Of a DNA stretch of 64,000 nt, positions 61,618 to 64,000 are shown one piece after another; within the stretch, counting starts at the first letter, position 1; every line of letters begins with the position of its first letter. Origin of the DNA: Raffaelea ambrosiae (lineage: Eukaryota > Ascomycota > Sordariomycetes > Ophiostomatales > Ophiostomataceae); contig PCDI01000016.1 of NCBI GenBank assembly GCA_002778195.1, positions 468,332 through 532,331 on the forward strand. Reading direction: 5' to 3'. The notes beneath the pieces were generated by a model. The model saw nothing but the letters and a program-made list of their open reading frames with translations, did not search any database and was not told where the DNA came from. The position numbers and the translations under genes were made by a program.

Positions 61618-64000
61618 TTATATCTGCCGCTCTCCTAGTTCAAACCAACCAATCTGTCTCGCCCGCCCAGGAAACAGTCGTCTCCTCCCACTGCCAACGG
61701 CCGGCGGCACAGCCAATCGCCATAGACCCAATTCCTGCTGCAGCTGCGCCAAAAGGTCCTCCATGTCCCATGGCCCGTAAGGAACATGCCCGGTCTGCTG
61801 CTGTTGCACACCACCACTTCCTGCCATAGCCAATCCTCCGCCCCCTCCTCCTGGTCGTCCGCCGGCTTTCCGGACCGTGATCGACCCTTCCCCCACCACC
61901 CAGTTCTCGCGTACATGCTGCACAATCACCCGGCAGAACTGGTCCACTTGCGTCCGATCGCGCAGCCCTGTCGATGCGCACGACCAGGGAAGGCCTCCTT
62001 CGTTCTGGTCTTGTACCAGCCCAGACAAAAGACCAACCCTTCCAGCACTTTCCCTCCCCTCTCCTCCTCCTCCTCCTCCGAGCCGTGCCAAAGCCGCGTG
62101 TGCAAACGCACAGAATTCCCGGGTGGCATTCTCCAGCTGCAACTGCGTCGTCGCCGCAACATCCGGCAGGCACGAACACGTCGCCAAAAACGGCTGCAGC
62201 ACGTTGGCCAGCGACACCAATTGCGTGATGATATGCACCTGGGCCGTAGAGAGGGTTCTGTTGTCTTCCCTTGCCGTCGACCGTAGCCAGGCCACAATCT
62301 CGCCCAGCAGGGCCACAGCCGCCACCGTGCTTTCCACTGCCCAGTCCCGCGGCACCGCCGACCGCGTCAGGTAGTTTTGCAAAGCGCTGCAGTACACGTC
62401 CAGCACGGGCCACGCCTCCTCGGCCGCCCGCGTCGCCCGGATCACCGCCGGCAGCATGCGCTCCAGCATGAACCTCACCACGGCCGCGTTGTCCATGCTG
62501 CGCTCCAAGATCGTGCATGCCTGGTCCAGCTGGTTGTGGGCGAGCGCGATCTGGAAGTTGTTGTGCAGGTAGTGGAACAGCGACGCCGCCGCCGGCGCCT
62601 CGCCGTCCGCCAGCCGCAGGCCGTAGCCCACGATCCCGGCCGTCTGCAGCTGCGGGTCTTCCACCGACGGCCAGTAGAACTGGCTCTGCTGGTAGAAGAA
62701 GGCATCGACAGGACAAATGTCGCTGCCATGCGACTTGATGAGCTCCACAATGCTGCGCACAAAATTAATGTACGTCGTGCGTCGTTGCTGCTGCGAGGCA
62801 GCCGTTGCCGGCAGATCCGTGTTCGTCTGGTGGCTGTACTTCAAGTCTTCCTTTATCTGCTGCATCACCAGCCTCAGCGCCTGTGCAAAGTCCCCGCGCA
62901 GCTGCTGGCGCCGCGTCACGTCGGCTTCCCGCAGCGACACGCGCATGGACGCAATCGCACAGAAGAAAAAGGCCCGGTTGGTATCGTAGCTCGGCTTCTG
63001 TCCGCTGGTTGGCACAAAGGCCTTCTTGAGATACGGTAGGTCATGCTGCTTCAGAATCTCCGCCAGGCGGATCTCGTACGCCAAGTATGGCGCAGGTTTG
63101 ACAATCGCCAGCAGCCACAGCTCTAGAATGTTCGTGCCCAGGTCCTTAAAGTCAAAGACATTGTTCTGCAAAATGGCAGAGACGAACAGGGGCAGGAATT
63201 TTCGCTGCATGAGGCCAGGTGGGTGCGGAAGGCGCGCAAAGATCCCATAGTCTCCGGACCCGAAGAACTGCGACAGACGGTAGACGCCGGAGTGTATGAA
63301 CCGGCTCGCCAGCCGCGCCGAAAGCACCACGCACCGCTCGCTACAACTGACGCGGAGGCTGGCCGCCGACAGAGACAGGTCGTTGTCCCATGACGTGTAC
63401 GTGACAGACTTGCACAAGCGGAACAGGCTCTTGGCCAGCTTGTGGTCGAGCATCAGCACAGCTTCCTCGGTCTCTTGAGGGTCGACTGCATCCGTGGAGC
63501 TGGAGTACTGTTCGTCTATGGCCTTCTCGAGTCGGCTCATGTAGTTCTCCACGGCGTCAAAGGCGGTGCAGAGGATGCCCCAGTCGGCCTTGGGCGACGG
63601 GAGATCGAGTCTGCTGAAGATCTGCTCTAGCGGGAACGTGCTGAAGCAGTACGTCGCCACATCGAGCGACTTGGCATGGTTGAGCACATCCAGAGACGAA
63701 ACCACGCATGCGTGCAAGACATCCATAGCTGCTGCCTTGTTCTTGGCTGCCATCGCCTTCAAGAAATCCGTGCTGATGCCCTGCATCATGCTCTTGGACA
63801 GGTTGGAAAACTGCTTCTGGATGTCCGAATCCGCCGAGAGATACTGCTCCATGATCTGTTGGAAGATGCTGTTCATCCACGACGCAAACGGCTTGTAGAC
63901 AGTGTAGTCCTCGCCCGACGCGATCACGAACCGGGCGAGCTGGTTCCACGCACGAATGTTGATGAGGCAGGCTTCTTTGTGGGAGTTCGCAGGCACCACC
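61618..64000 (-). CDS. Mms22/Mus7-family DNA-repair protein, C-terminal part (5' end outside window)
   Basis: The minus-strand frame is open from the right edge to a TAA at 61618, giving about 794 residues with no start in the window. It is a helical repeat protein with the conserved C-terminal blocks TYINFVRSIVELIKSHGSDICPVDAFFYQQSQFYWP and GIVGYGLRLADG, which I recognise as typical of the Mus7/Mms22 family. Upstream blocks include CLINIRAWNQLARFVIASGED and CSERCVVLSARLASRFIHSGVYRL. Mms22 and Mus7 act with the Rtt101-Mms1 cullin ligase (Brc1/Slx4-linked pathways) in replication-fork repair after alkylation damage. The C-terminal about 110 residues are Gly/Arg-rich and less conserved (GGGGEGRES, GGRPGGGGGGLA). 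Full-length fungal proteins are around twice this size or more, so most of the N-terminus is missing. Family call from motif memory; a profile search would confirm it. Confidence 0.8.
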   Translation of the reverse strand, partial: VVPANSHKEACLINIRAWNQLARFVIASGEDYTVYKPFASWMNSIFQQIMEQYLSADSDIQKQFSNLSKSMMQGISTDFLKAMAAKNKAAAMDVLHACVVSSLDVLNHAKSLDVATYCFSTFPLEQIFSRLDLPSPKADWGILCTAFDAVENYMSRLEKAIDEQYSSSTDAVDPQETEEAVLMLDHKLAKSLFRLCKSVTYTSWDNDLSLSAASLRVSCSERCVVLSARLASRFIHSGVYRLSQFFGSGDYGIFARLPHPPGLMQRKFLPLFVSAILQNNVFDFKDLGTNILELWLLAIVKPAPYLAYEIRLAEILKQHDLPYLKKAFVPTSGQKPSYDTNRAFFFCAIASMRVSLREADVTRRQQLRGDFAQALRLVMQQIKEDLKYSHQTNTDLPATAASQQQRRTTYINFVRSIVELIKSHGSDICPVDAFFYQQSQFYWPSVEDPQLQTAGIVGYGLRLADGEAPAAASLFHYLHNNFQIALAHNQLDQACTILERSMDNAAVVRFMLERMLPAVIRATRAAEEAWPVLDVYCSALQNYLTRSAVPRDWAVESTVAAVALLGEIVAWLRSTAREDNRTLSTAQVHIITQLVSLANVLQPFLATCSCLPDVAATTQLQLENATREFCAFAHAALARLGGGGGGEGRESAGRVGLLSGLVQDQNEGGLPWSCASTGLRDRTQVDQFCRVIVQHVRENWVVGEGSITVRKAGGRPGGGGGGLAMAGSGGVQQQQTGHVPYGPWDMEDLLAQLQQELGLWRLAVPPAVGSGRRRLFPGRARQIGWFELGERQI

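Overview
The window is nuclear DNA of a filamentous ascomycete. Evidence: many genes are split by 60-270 bp introns with GTATGT/GTACGT/GTGAGT donors; intergenic DNA is rich in homopolymers; and there are recognisable fungal orthologues (proteasome alpha-1/Scl1, UTP15, an Mms22/Mus7-type protein, an Inn1/Fic1-type C2 protein). A sordariomycete, perhaps of the Ophiostomatales type, fits the composition and the long gene-poor spacers, but that placement is inference. No tRNA, rRNA, CRISPR array or transposase gene could be supported.

Region 1 (1-11.6 kb) looks like part of a secondary-metabolite cluster. In order it holds the 3' end of an unrecognised gene, a short-chain dehydrogenase (SDR), a scytalone-dehydratase-like enzyme, an SDR of the tetra/trihydroxynaphthalene-reductase family, a 14-TM major-facilitator pump with seven exons, a group-A FAD monooxygenase and a third SDR with an odd hydrophilic insertion. 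The dehydratase plus naphthol-reductase-like pair is the arrangement used in DHN-melanin and in emodin/chrysophanol-type anthraquinone pathways. No polyketide synthase lies in the window; if this is a polyketide cluster, the synthase should be upstream of base 1.

Region 2 (12.1-23.6 kb): a C2-domain, proline/glutamine-rich Inn1/Fic1-like protein, a 3.9 kb spacer with microsatellites, a TMEM234-family membrane protein whose first intron is about 1.2 kb, and a small four-exon gene of unknown function. Region 3 (23.6-30.8 kb) is gene-poor. Region 4 (30.8-36.9 kb): SCL1 (five exons, first exon 7 nt), divergent from a WKF-domain (C7orf50-like) protein, then a SIS-domain sugar-phosphate isomerase-like protein. 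Region 5 (36.9-42.9 kb) is a second gene-poor spacer with a minisatellite.

Region 6 (42.9-64 kb): UTP15; a Q-rich MIZ/SP-RING protein interrupted by an 865-base N gap; a class-3 lipase; a two-exon gene joining a caspase-like domain, an AT-hook and C2H2 zinc fingers; an 800-base N gap; and the C-terminal part of an Mms22/Mus7-family DNA-repair protein running off the right edge. The most unusual items are the caspase-like/AT-hook/zinc-finger fusion, in which the expected catalytic His is Gln, and the dehydratase with three altered active-site positions inside the metabolite cluster.
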